From: Colocasia esculenta | Taxonomy: Eukaryota; Streptophyta; Magnoliopsida; Alismatales; Araceae | Length of the DNA: 64,000 bases | Direction: 5' to 3' | Assembly: GCA_014218235.1 (NCBI GenBank) | Contig: CM024760.1 | Coordinates: forward strand, 143,173,245 to 143,237,244 | In this document: positions 47,563 through 58,285 of the stretch, piece after piece | Layout: every line of letters starts with the position of its first letter | How positions within the stretch are numbered: position 1 is the stretch's first letter | Position numbers and translations under genes: made by a program | Notes under the pieces: generated by a model | Database searches by the model: none | The model's input: only the letters and a program-made list of their open reading frames with translations | Told to the model about the DNA's origin: nothing

Positions 47563-47637
47563 AGGTCGACACTACTCCATCTAGTGTCGACACACTTTCA
47601 CTCAGGTCGACACTCACCTCCTCTAGTGTCGACACTG
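47563..47637. repeat. Four alternating GTCGAC words upstream of B envelope-like ORF
   Basis: Orientation alternates so that neighbours pair: GTCGACACTA/TAGTGTCGAC with a 7-nt spacer, then GTCGACACT/AGTGTCGAC with a 10-nt spacer. The same arrangement is in A at 19431-19506. It shares the word with the LTR array. Confidence 0.75.
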
Positions 47638-47714
47638 ACCCCCCTGCCATACTCATTTAAGCCGTGGGCGCCGGTTAAGCATTTGTTGTTCCTACGGGTT
47701 AGCATACCCTAAAA

Positions 47715-47732
47715 CCCCCTTTTCTTCTCCAG
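47715..47732 (+). promoter_or_regulatory. Possible splice acceptor before envelope-like ORF
   Basis: CCCCCTTTTCTTCTCCAG is a strong pyrimidine tract with AG 144 nt upstream of the envelope-like ATG. It is conserved in A (ending about 19601). It would allow a spliced subgenomic mRNA; this is inference only. Confidence 0.35.
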
Positions 47733-47875
47733 GTCGACCCGACGGTCGGCTTCTTCCTGGAATCCAGTAGGTTTTTCGAATCCATCTCCACCTCTACTCT
47801 CCTCCATCCTTTCCCTGTTCTTCTTCTCTCATTCCTCACTCTCCATCATCCCCGATTCCACTCTATACTGCTTCC

Positions 47876-49882
47876 ATGGCACCCAAGCAGGCCCCTCGCC
47901 GTGGAGCAAAATCAAGGGCTACGGCAAGGCCCATTCCGGCGGATGATGATCCTCCTACTGAGAGGAGAACCAAGAGATGCCATGATCCTGCAGAGCAGCC
48001 AGGGTCTTCATCTGCTAAGAGAGGTAGGGCATCCTCTTCTGGTCAAGGTCGAGGGTCTGTGTACCCTAGGAGGAAAATCTTGGATTCCTCTCCTGAAGCC
48101 TCTGAGAAGTCCACATCTTCATCTTCATCCTCATAATCTTCCCAGCCCTCTAAGAGACCTCCTTCCAAACCCCTAAGTGCAGGGAAGACCATCTTGAAAC
48201 CCAGGGCAGTAGACTTGGATGACAGTGAGCTGATTGTTGCTTTTCCTGAGGTTATAAATTTCTTCAAATTCCAGTCTTGGGAATCCTTTATCTCAGATTT
48301 TCGCAACATATACCCTAGACTTGTCCAGGAATTCTATCAGAATTTGGAATGCACTGATGAGGGATACAAGTCAAAGGTCAAAGGGATTGTGATAGACATG
48401 CCTACAGACATAGCAGCCTCAATTTTCAAAATTCCAGATGAAGGAGAAGACTACCATAACTTTGAGTTCAACCTTCATGAAGCATACACCATCTTGACAG
48501 GATTGCAGGCAGATGAGTCTGATCCTAAGCAAACCCATGTTACCAAATTCAACACCAACACTTTTCCACCTGTGTTGAGGCTTACCCATCACATGCTTAC
48601 TACTATCATCACACCCCAAGGTGGTGGGAGGGACAGGCTCACAGACATTCAAAGGTTTGTGATTTACTGTATGAGCAAGGATATAAAGGTCAATCTTCAT
48701 GTCATCATGTACCAGATTATCTCTGAGACCACTAGGGTAGATTTGCATAGATCACTTCCATATGCAGCCCATTTGACTCAAGTCTTCAAACACTTTGGTG
48801 TGTTTCTTGAGAATGAAAAGTCTGAGAAAATTCCTAAGTCCAACATCTATTGCTTTAAGCATGTTCAAAAATTTATGGGCTTTAGGATTGTGGGTGATAA
48901 GGTGAGGAGAGGGCCAGCTGCAGTAGAGGCCCCTGTGGTCCAAGAGGAACAGCCTCCAGTCCAAGAGGAACAGCCTCTAGTGCAAGAGGAACAGCCTCTA
49001 GTTCAAGAGGATCAGCCTCCAGCTCCAAAGGATCAGCCTCAAGTACATGAGGACCAGCCTCCCATAAATGAGGATCAGTCTCATGTGGCAGCTCAAGTTG
49101 ATGAACCATTTATTGCCCCTCATTCACCTCAACTTCAGCCCTCCTCCTCCTTGAACCCTGAAACTGACATTCCAACCTTTTCTCCACAACCTCCAGTTCA
49201 TGCATCCACATCCTTTGGTGGACCTTCTGTTCCACCAGAGTTGTATAAATTCTTAAATGACAAATTTGATGTTTTGAACACCTCTATTCAATCTATGTCA
49301 GAAAAATTTGAGTTGAGGATTCAGAGGTTAGAGAACACTGTATCTGCCAAGTTTATTAAACAGAAGGCAGCTTCTGACCATGCCACACAGAGGTTCAACA
49401 GGCTGATTGGCACTTTGGCAGATGCTTCAGTTGATCTCAAAGAACACCAAGAAAAGTTGGAAATAGTTTTGAAGGGAATCTTGGCCAATTCCCAAGCTGA
49501 TGTCTTCAACACCAAGGAGACACTATCTCAGATAACCAAGACAAGACTATCCTTTGCACATTTGGTAGATGACTTAGAGAGCATGAAGAATCTATCTGCT
49601 CACATTGATGAAGAGATGTCTGCACTTAAAAGAGAATTCAAGGTTTTGAATAGGCCTGGTTGGTCAACTGGTTCTTCCTCATCTTCACAGCCAGTGTCAA
49701 ATGAGTTCAGTGCACTTCAAGCTACAATGTCAGAGAATTCAGAGAGGATGGAACATCTTCTGCACACAAGACTCTCAACTATCCAAGCTCAAATGAAGTT
49801 TAGTCTAACTTCAATGGAAAAGAGACTAACGGATATTGAGACCATTTTGATACCCATTCCTCCTCCTCCTCCTCCCCATTAA
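47876..49882 (+). CDS. B envelope-like ORF (about 668 codons, one in-frame stop)
   Basis: The ATG at 47876 opens MAPKQAPRRGAKSRATARP, in the position of A's start. One TAA at 48134-48136 lies in a serine-rich run and the same frame continues to TAA 49880-49882; 48194-49882 is open (562 codons). Regions in order are a basic, serine-rich, probably disordered N-terminus; a globular part (YPRLVQEFYQNLECTDEGY onward to HVQKFMGFRIVGD) resembling the plant transposon-protein domain linked to SIRE envelope-like ORFs; seven 7-residue EEQPP-type repeats (48938-49084); a proline-serine linker; extended coiled coil (KFELRIQRLENTVSAKF to the end); and a polyproline tail. No signal peptide, membrane span or fusion peptide is visible, so an envelope role is not supported. 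It lies 1.7 kb after pol, unlike the read-through arrangement known in soybean SIRE1. Confidence 0.75.
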
Positions 49883-50260
49883 TGTAATTTCTTTTGATGA
49901 TGTCAAAGGGGGAGAAGATAGCAAGAACTTGTAATGCTTTTTAAATGTGTTTTTTTTTTGAAGATTGCAATGTTCATATTTTGTGAATGAAATGAATGGA
50001 AATCTTTGTGTCTTCAATGTGATTGAAAATCTTTGTGAATGAATGTGAATGTGATGATTGCTTGTCAAGCTGCTTGACCTCTTTGTGCAAATAATTCACT
50101 TCTAGTAACATTGTGTCTTTCATGTGTGTGGTCTTCAAATGTTACTAAAAAATGTTCAAAGGTCTTTGACAAGTTTGAATAAAAAGATAACCAAAGGTGC
50201 TTAAAATCACTTTTCATCAAAACTTCACTTCTATATAGTTTTAAGGTTGCCATCATCAAA

Positions 50261-50271
50261 AAGGGGGAGAT
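50261..50271 (+). promoter_or_regulatory. B polypurine tract
   Basis: AAGGGGGAGAT directly precedes the 3' LTR start TGTTGGG at 50272. Confidence 0.92.
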
Positions 50272-52063
50272 TGTTGGGTTGAGTGTGAAAACAAGTCATT
50301 TCCCCTCATATTTTGATGATGACAAGCTGTGATTTTAATGCATAAAAATTGGAACATGTGAAATACATCACCTGAATTACCAATATTCAAAAAGCATGTT
50401 TCCAAGCACATTTATCATTTATATTCATGATAATACATTTAACTAATGATTTATGTGTTATTTTCTCAGGGACAAACATTTTCTTGCAAAGATAGTGTCG
50501 ACACAACCATCAATGGTGTCGACACAATGGCTCAGAGCAAAGGCAGAAATGTGAAGAAAAGATCAACTAGTGTCGACACTAGTCCAGGGCAGGTCGACAC
50601 TAGAGACAGATCCCAGAGAAATATGTTAACAGGCTTCCATCTCAGGTCAACACTAAATCAGATAGTGTCGACACTAGAGAGCTTTCCCAGAAGGCCTGTT
50701 GTTCAGATAGCTAAAGCAGGTCGACACCAAATGTAGGCAGGTCGACACTAGATGGCTCTCCCAGAAGGCCTGTTTGTCAGATGGCCAAAGCAGGTCGACA
50801 TGAGATGATATCAGGTCGACACTAGAGAGCCTTCCCAGAAGGCCTGTTTTGCATTCTGGGACATGGTGTCGACACTGAATCATCTCAGGTCGACACTAGA
50901 GACCTCTCCCAGGGAATTGATTTGCCAGTCTGGGACAGTGTGTCGACACACCTCATGGGCAGGTCGACACACTCCGGAATCTCTGTGACTTAAACTTTGT
51001 CCTGGACACGTGGCACCCTAGGGAGATGTTAGATCAATCTTGGATCTTGTGCCCACGTACCCCAAGGGTATCTTTGGGATATTTAGGGTATAAATACCCT
51101 CCTTTTGGGCATCCATCCAAGAAGAAGCCTTTCAGAGCCTCCAAGAAATCCCGTTGGCGGCTAGAAGGTTCTCCTCCCTGTTCTTGCCTTCCTGGTGCAT
51201 CCTCGAGCCAAATTCTCATCTGCTCAAGCATGAGAAGTGGCAATTGATCGTTGAAGAAGCAATTGGATCACCACAAGGAAGCAGATTAAGTAGAAGCCGA
51301 CTTCGTTGAAGAATTCGAGGAAGATCCTGAAGATCAAATTGCAGAGCATCGGCCAGGAACTTCCAGAGATCAAAGCACTTCACAATTCGACTTTCTACAA
51401 GGGAGTACATCTGAAAAGAAAAGCCTATTAATCAATTCTCATCTTCCTTTTCTCTTCTGAGTGATTCTGAGATTATGCATGGGTTGTTGCATGAGTCTCA
51501 TGAATTAACTCTGGTTGGACTAGATCTGTTGCAAGAGGATCTTAGTCTTGTGTTTTCTAGCAAATTGTTTGTGAGCCATCGAGCTCAGTGGTTTTGAGTC
51601 GTCGTACTCAAGTTGTAGTTGAGCAGTCTTGCTCAGGGTTCTAGAGTAGTCTTACTCTGGAGTTTGTGTGAGTTGTAAACTCAAGTGGTTGGAGTTGTCA
51701 GGCTCCAGTGGGTGTGTTGTACCCAGGTTGATTAGTGGATCCTCACTGTGTGTGAGGGGTGGATGTAGGAATCACATGGGTGATTTCCGAACCACCTAAA
51801 AATCTCTGTGCATTGATCTGATTGTGGTTTGAACTTATCCTTCGTTAGATGCTTGCACAGGATCGCTTGAATTCATCTAATCAATTTGTTCACACACTCC
51901 ATTTGCACATCTCACTCAATGTATTCTCAGATCTGTGAAATCTGTTTCTCATTTTGTCTCTGATTCAAAAGGTTTTTAAATTTGGTTAAGCTTCCGCATT
52001 AGTAGGCCTAGATCTATTCAACCCCCCTTCTAGATCTTGTCCTCTTCATTTATTGATCCTTCA
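50272..52063 (+). repeat. B 3' LTR
   Basis: This is 1,792 bp, near-identical to 38877-40655. Its palindrome is at 50566-50583, G-box at 51006-51014, TATAAATA at 51089-51096 and stem-loop ladder at 51572-51757. It ends at the TSD CCGTT. Confidence 0.95.
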
Positions 52064-52334
52064 CCGTTAACAAAAACCAACCTTAATAAGTAAACGGCAA
52101 AACCACAACTCGGTGTATGCGCTAAATTAGTGTCTGCCACACTCGAGCCATGTAGACTGGTTCGCGACACCAGCAACTGACTCGGACAAACCACACAGGT
52201 CTACCTCTCAGCCTCGCATCCACGGATGAAAGGTCCAGCTGCCGCTCCACTAGAACAAGCCAAACAACTATGGAGACAAACTAACACCACACCTGTGGGC
52301 TACACTGCCGCAGGCTCATGCCTTGCACCTCTAG
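52064..52334 (-). repeat. G1 right LTR, part 2 (between B and G2)
   Basis: It continues the G1 LTR (matching 31857-32115) and ends with TCTAG (52330-52334), the left TSD copy of G2. Confidence 0.9.
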
Positions 52335-54625
52335 TGTAACGTCGCGTGCTTTTTGGATCCATGCGGATCATGTGTGTTGTGGTTGTGGCGGCCGTTGTGA
52401 GGCCAATGTGAGTTGGTTGTGTGGAATGTATGGTGTGGATATGTGGTTTGTTCTGGTGAAGTGCAGGTTTGGTCCTGAAATGAAATAGGACCTGCTACAG
52501 TTGAATTGGAGTTGGCGGCCAGGGGTGGTCGCTGACTTGTTGGCGTCCAGATAGGTTGCCGTCGACTGCATGAACTTGACGGCATAAGATGTGGACGTTG
52601 ATGGTGGCGGTTGCCATTGGCGGCAGAGGGGTTGACGCCAACCTGTGAATTCTGCAGGTTATAGGGTCACCCGAGAGCAGGTTTTCTACCTGGTTCTCTT
52701 ACTCTCTTGCCCCAGCCTCATGCCCCCGTGTCCCTAAAGCTTCCAACAGGTACAGGAGAGTGGTTGGAGGATCGTGGGACGTGTGGCATTTCCGAATTGT
52801 GCGAGGAAACGCTGTGGTGTGGTGCAATTCTCGTGGGAGCTCGTGGAGGGTTCGGTGTGAACCGGGAGATTTCGGGAGGTTTAAGCGTGTTCCGAGGTAG
52901 GGAATGACCCCTGTAATCCCTATAGGTCGTGATAATAAAATCAGATAACATGAAATTGCATGAAAATGGCAATTTCGGGTCATGGTATTCATGCGGGGTT
53001 CTAAGGGTGGTTTGATGGAATTTAATGATTAATTCATGTAGTTTAAATCTTAAATGATGCATGTTTGGCTTGGAAAATGGTTTCCTCAGGTTTTCTCGTT
53101 GTTTTGATGATTGTAAAACCTGTAGAATCGATTTAGGGTTTCTGCAGGAACAGTGGCTGAAGAGCTTGGCGTCAACATCGACTGTCGCCAAGTTCATCAG
53201 CCAGGATATAGACGGCCAGATCCATTGCCGTCTATTTCCTGTAAGCGGCAGTCGATGTGGCCGCCTACTTGTATATAAGCGGAAAAGACTTTTTGAGGTA
53301 TTTATCGATAATAAATGGTGCATTGGCACCTGTGGTGCACTGAGTGCACAAAGTTTCTGTATTTAGCATACGGGGTATGCAGTGAGTTACTTACTTTCGT
53401 GGCTGCGCGTTGTTCACGCGAGTCCAGTTGGGTTCACGTGTAGTGGACCGTTGTTACTTGTGGTTTACGTGAGGTTTCACGTGGTTTGTGTGTGACGTGC
53501 ACGTGGTTTTGTGTACGTGGCGAGTAGTACGATGCCTACCGTGGTTACCTCTCCAGTTGGGTGCCCCAGGTTCTTTGTGAGCCAGGTTGTTAGCTCGGGG
53601 CTTTGTCCCGGTACTTGTGTTGTACCGTCGAGGTCTGTGTCATCTGACCTGGACACCCTCACTCCTGTGTTTGAGTTGTATGTCTGGCTGAGGGAAAGAC
53701 GACAGTGGGACAGTGACACTTGTGTTTGTCTTTAGTCACTTGTAGCGCGCTCGTAGTTGGGGGTACGGACACCAGTAGTCGACACTGGTCCCCAGCTAGT
53801 CCTTTTCCAGTGCCTCACTCTAGCGAGCCCGGGCCAGGGTCTCTAGAGGTGCCAGGCATGGGCCTGTGACCGTGTGGTACGCAGGTGGTGGTGTTTAGTT
53901 GGTCTCCACAGTTGCTTTACCTTTTCACGTGGAGCGGCAGCTGGACCTGTCATCCGTGGCTGCGAGACTGAGAGGTAGACCTGTGTTAGCTTGTCCGAGT
54001 CAGTTTCTGGTGTCGCGAACCAGTTCACGTGGCTCATGTTTGGCTGTCTCTACTTTAGCTTGTACACTTGTACTGGTTTGCCGTTTAATTATTACAGTTG
54101 TTTCTCGTAGTCGGCAGACGGTGAGTACTTTTACAGCTTTTATATCCTGCTTAGCTGTTCTATAAATTGTTGGTACTGTTTATTGCTTTGTACCTGTGGT
54201 TTTTGGTTTGCTCGGTTTTGGGGGAGTTCCCTACTGAGCCAGTGACTAGCGAGGCTCACCCCTACCCCCACAGGTGAGAGTGAGGAGGACGTTTCACGGC
54301 CGTCGTCCAGTTCAGAGCCACGCCGTAGCGGTGCAGGGTCGGTACCTCCAGCTGTGTAGTAGCAGGTCCAGCAGTGTAGTGTAGTTAGTTGTTTATTTTC
54401 TTCAGTTGTACCTCGGGGTATGCCCCAAGCTCTTGTACTTTCTTTCAGTTCTGTGGAAATATGGCTATGTAACTTGTGATATATATATAAAATGTGGTGT
54501 GTTCCTTTGTGTTTACACGGACTGTGGTTTGGTATCCCTTGCGAGGCTTCGGCCCGTTCGCGGGAGGCGGACTCGGATCAAGTACGTTATTGGTTTAACG
54601 GGCTTCGCCGAGGCGTTCCGTCACA
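52335..54625 (+). repeat. G2 5' LTR
   Basis: It runs TGTAACGTCGCG...GTTCCGTCACA over 2,291 bp. It includes TTGGCGTCAA-type words (about 52555-52640 and 53165-53260), a TGAGCC/GGCTCA stem at 54235-54258 and a TATA-like ATATATATATAA at 54479-54490, about 140 bp from its 3' end. Confidence 0.92.
54479..54490 (+). promoter_or_regulatory. G2 5' LTR TATA-like AT run
   Basis: A short AT repeat followed by AAAATG, the only strong TATA candidate near the LTR 3' end. It is expanded to about 40 bp in the 3' LTR (61634-61673) and about 49 bp in G1. Confidence 0.45.
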
Positions 54626-54627
54626 GT

Positions 54628-54639
54628 TGGTATCAGAGC
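54628..54639 (+). promoter_or_regulatory. G2 primer-binding site
   Basis: TGGTATCAGAGC lies two bases after the LTR. It is the initiator tRNA-Met complement. Confidence 0.95.
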
Positions 54640-54779
54640 AAGGTCCGTGTTAATAAAAGGGAACTAGAAAGATACATAGCCTTATTTCGGTCTTTGTACA
54701 CTGCTGGTAGGGACCCTGGTTTTTGATAATTTGTTATTTAATTTTTGTTTGGTGTTTTGTTTATGTAGAAATTTCTGGT

Positions 54780-55976
54780 ATGGCTGATAGAAGAGATTGG
54801 GGTGGTGGAGGAGATGATCCGGAGGAAAGTACCCAGCGTACGATAGAAAGAATCTGGGAAAGCCTCACGGATATTCGGGCGAGAATGGATCAGCAGGCGT
54901 CGGTACCACCGGTTGCAGTGCCACCTGGGGATGGAGGGACTGTACCTGTAGCTCCAGTTCCGCCAAGAGTGGAGGTGCCTTTTGCAGCACCTGTGCCACC
55001 ACCACCACCAGTGCTGATAGCAGAAGAACCAGTGATGCAGGTGGAGAAGTTTTTGAGATTGCAGCCACCTACTTATTCAGGAGGGCCGAATCCAGATACA
55101 GCAGAGCACTGGGTTCATGAGATTGAAAGAGATTTTGCAACTATGAGGTGTCCGGCAGTAGATAGAGTTGTGTTAGCTGCTTATCAGTTGAGAGGTTTTG
55201 CCTTGGAATGGTGGCGACTGAAGATGCAGACCACCTTTGCAGGCAGGACAGAGGAGGCTATTACTTGGTCAGAATTTCTCGATGTATTTAACGATACATT
55301 CTTTCCGATACAAGTGCAGCAAGTGAAAAGAGAGCAGTTTCGGACTCTCCAAAACTCTTCAGTTTTAGAGTACCAGATGAGGTTTATGGCACTTAGCCGT
55401 TATGCGCCTTATGTAGTTTCAGATAATAATATGATGGTTGAGTACTTCATTAGAGGTTTGAGAGTGGAGTTGTAGGATGCGATAGTACCTCTCATGTGCA
55501 AGACAGTGGAAGAAGCAGTCCAGAGAGTAGCTACATTGGAGAGGTCTATTCGGACTCGTCAGGTGGGCGAGTCAGGTTCAGGTAGTTTCCGGTTACCGCA
55601 GCAGTCAGTAGGTGCAAGCAAGGGTAAGGCACCAGCAGGACCTTCTTCATCAGGCTTTGGTAAATGGGGTTAGAAATTAAAGCAAGCATTTAAAGGCAAA
55701 GGAAGAGGATGGGGAGGTCGTCAGCAGTTTCAGCAAGGCCGAGGTAGGCCTGAGGTGGAGGAGTCGCAGCAGAGTACTGCCAGGCAGCCTATTACTCCAC
55801 CAAGGTATCAGTGTTATAATTGTAATTAGCCGGGGCATTTGATCCGCAATTGCCCCTATCCGAGAGAATATGGGTATGGAAGAGGTGTGCAGCAGCAGTA
55901 GCAGCCTCAGCAATTTCAGCAGCTACAGGCAGGTCGTGGCAGAGGAGTACCGCAGCAGCGAGGAAGAGGCCGGGTT
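54780..55976 (+). pseudogene. G2 gag with zinc knuckle
   Basis: The ATG at 54780 begins MADRRDWGGGGDDPEES. The gag core follows (RLQPPTYSGGPNPDTAEHW, FNDTFFPIQVQQVKREQF, VLEYQMRFMALSRYAPY). TAG at 55473-55475 interrupts ELQDAIV; the same frame continues with TAG at 55671-55673 and TAG at 55827-55829 inside the CCHC knuckle (CYNCN-stop-PGHLIRNCP). G1 has Gln at the first and third of these positions as CAG and at the second as CAA. The frame runs on into protease without a gag terminator, so the family encodes one gag-pol polyprotein. Confidence 0.88.
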
Positions 55977-57152
55977 ATGGCTATCACCTGAGCCCAGGCG
56001 GAGGCATCGAATATGATAGAAGGTACTTTACCTCTTTATAATTATTCAGCAAGAGTCTTATTTTATTCGGGTGCCTCTCATTCTTTCATTTCCGAAGAAT
56101 TTCTGGATTGTATAGCTCATCCTTTAGAGGAGAAGTCTTGTGAGTTAGTAGTGGAGGTTCCTTCGGGTGAGTTCCTACTCACTTCAAGCTATATAGATGA
56201 AGCTCATGTTATGATTGAAGGGAATCAGATGCCGGGTCGGTTGTATGCCCTGCAGTTGTCAGATTATGATATTATTTTGGGTATGGATTGGCTGGAGATT
56301 TATGGAGCAATGTTAGATTGCAGAAAGAAAAGGATCAGGTTTTGTCATCCTAATGGTGCAGTATTTGGATATCAAGGTATGCCTTTTTATACCTCTAAGT
56401 TTCTAATTTCTGCAATTAAAGCTAGAAAGTTGATAAATGCTGGGTGTGTGGCTTATTTAGCCTCGGTAAGTCTGGTAGAAGCTAGTCAGTCAATGGAAGC
56501 AGTTCCCGTGGTTAGGAAATTTGCTGATGTTTTTCCTGAGGATTTGCCTGGTTTAGCTCCACATAGAGAGGTGGACTTTACCATTGAGTTGCTGCCAGGT
56601 ACCATGCCGATTTCTAAAGCTCCATATCGGATGGCACCAGCAGAACTTAAGGAATTGAAAAAGCAGTTAGAAGAATTGTTGCAGAAAGGGTTCATTAGAC
56701 CGAGTCATTCCCCGTGGGGAGCGCCGGTATTATTTGTGAAAAAGAAAGATGGAAGTTTTCGGATGTGTATTGATTATAGAAAGTTGAATGATGTGACCAT
56801 TAAGAATAAGTACCCGTTGCCAAGGATAGATGATATGTTTGATCAGTTGCAATCAGCAAAGGTATTTTCTAAAATTGATTTGAGGTCCGGGTACCATCAG
56901 TTGAGAATCAAAGAGGAGGATATAGATAAGACATCTTTCAGAACCAGATATGGTCACTTTGAGTTTGTGGTTATGCCATTTGGGTTGACTAATGCTTCTG
57001 CAGGTTTTATGGATCTGATGAATAGAATTTTTCATCCATATTTAAACCAATTCATTGTGGTCTTTATTGATGATATTCTAATTTATTCAGCATCTGAAGA
57101 GGAGTATGCAGCTCATTTGAGGTTTACTCTGCAGTTGTTAAGAGATAACTAG
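55977..57152 (+). pseudogene. G2 protease and RT
   Basis: MAIT is followed by TGA (55989-55991), where G1 has CGA, then 379 open codons from 56013. The protease motif reads VLFYSGASHSFIS: the catalytic Asp of DSG is Tyr (GAT to TAT), so the enzyme should be inactive even if translated. RT motifs are intact (KKDGSFRMCIDYRKLN, YPLPRIDDMFDQLQ, FSKIDLRSGYHQLRI, MPFGLTNASAGF, VVFIDDILIYS). It stops at TAG 57150-57152, where G1 has CAG. Confidence 0.9.
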
Positions 57153-58280
57153 TTGTTTGCTAAATTCAATAATTGTGAATTTTGGTTGAAAGAAATTCAG
57201 TTTCTGGGTCATGTTATCTCAGCTAAAGGAGTAGCAGTGGACCCAAGTAAAGTGGAAGCAGTAATGAGATGGGGAGTGCCTAGGACAATAACCGAGATTA
57301 GAAGTTTTCTAGGATTGACAGGTTATTATAGGCGCTTTATTCAAGATTTTTCTAAGATAGCAGCACCTATGACTAAATTGACCAAGAAATGTGTGCCTTT
57401 TGTATGGTCCGGTGAATGTCAGAAAAGTTTTATGGAATTGAAGAAAAGACTTACATCAGCACCTATATTGACATTACCGGCAGGGAGTGGTGGTTTTGTG
57501 TTGTATACTGATGCTTCAAGGAGAGGACTTGGTGCAGTGCTTATGCAGCATGGTAAAGTGATAGCTTATGCGTCCAGGCAATTGAAGCTAGCAGAGGAAA
57601 ATTACCCCACTCATGATTTGGAATTGGCAGCAGTTGTGTTTGCCTTGAAAATGTGGAGGCATTATCTATATGGCGAAAGATTTAAGATCTTTACAGATCA
57701 TAAAAGTTTGAAGTATATCTTCTCGCAGAAAGATTTGAACCTTCGCCAGCGCAGATGGATTGAGTATTTGAAGGATTATGATTTCAGTTTGGCTTACCAT
57801 CCGGGTAAGGCCAATGTTGTAGCAGATGCCTTGAGCAGAAAGGCATATATGAATCTAATGATGATTAAAGAATGGAAGTTGTATGAAGAAGTAGTGGAGA
57901 ACTCCTTATATGTGCCCAGTAGTCAGCGACGGGCAGTACTAGCTGCTAGTGCTGTAGAGCCGTCCTTATATTGGCAGATTGTTGAAGCTCAGAGAGCAGA
58001 TGCAAGTTTAGCTGAAATTGTGAAAATGGAAGGAGTTACCATAGATGATAATTGTGTGGTCAGGCTCAGGGGCAGGTTGTTTGTTCCAACTGAAAGAGAG
58101 GTGAAGCAGCGAGTGTTGGAAGAGGCTCATAAATCTAGGTACACTATTCACCCGAGTAGTACTAAAATGTACCATGATTTAAGAAAGCATTTCTGGTGGC
58201 CTCATATGAAGAAAGAAATAGCAGAGTTTGTTGCAAGGTGTGCTATCTGTCAACAAATTAAAGCAAGCATCAGAAGCCTG
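57153..58280 (+). pseudogene. G2 RT thumb, RNase H and integrase zinc finger
   Basis: It is in frame with the preceding segment. RT connection FLGLTGYYRRFIQDF precedes RNase H with its acidic residues in LYTDASRRGLGAVL, ELAAVVFALKMW, IFTDHKSLKYIF and ADALSRK. The integrase HHCC finger follows (IHPSSTKMYHDLRKHFWWPHM and CAICQQ, about 58145-58255). Near 58266 a base is missing in KAEHQKPGG, so the frame departs and runs out at 58406. Confidence 0.9.
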
Positions 58281-58285
58281 GAGGT

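Larger units (their letters stand above)
46176..47875 (+). other. B spacer between pol and envelope-like ORF
   Basis: This is 1.7 kb, AT-rich, conserved in A (18047-19739). Starting 15 bases after the pol stop it has a PPT-like TGAGGGGGAG (46191-46200), with further G-tracts at 46431 and 46525. Near its end are the GTCGAC block (47563-47637) and a pyrimidine-rich acceptor-like tract (47715-47732). No motif-bearing ORF is present. Confidence 0.6.
38877..52063 (+). mobile_element. Copia retrotransposon B (SIRE-like), complete with both LTRs
   Basis: TSD CCGTT is at 38872-38876 and 52064-52068; the empty-site equivalent is visible in the G1 left LTR near 31857. The 13.2-kb element has LTRs (1.78 and 1.79 kb), PBS, gag, protease-integrase-RT-RNase H, a 1.7-kb spacer, an envelope-like ORF and a PPT. 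The copia gene order, large size, coiled-coil gag and extra 3' ORF fit the SIRE/Maximus lineage. LTRs differ by only scattered changes, so insertion is recent, yet gag and pol have frameshifts and stops. Confidence 0.95.

Noticed and set aside
47876..49882. Calling the third ORF a true envelope glycoprotein
   Set aside because: No signal peptide, transmembrane segment or fusion peptide can be seen; only its position after pol suggests env.
52718..53329. 203-codon minus-strand ORF in G2 5' LTR (and 278 codons in the 3' LTR, 59649-60485)
   Set aside because: Antisense to the element, inside the LTR, no recognisable motif. Its length differs between the two LTR copies only because of single-base changes.
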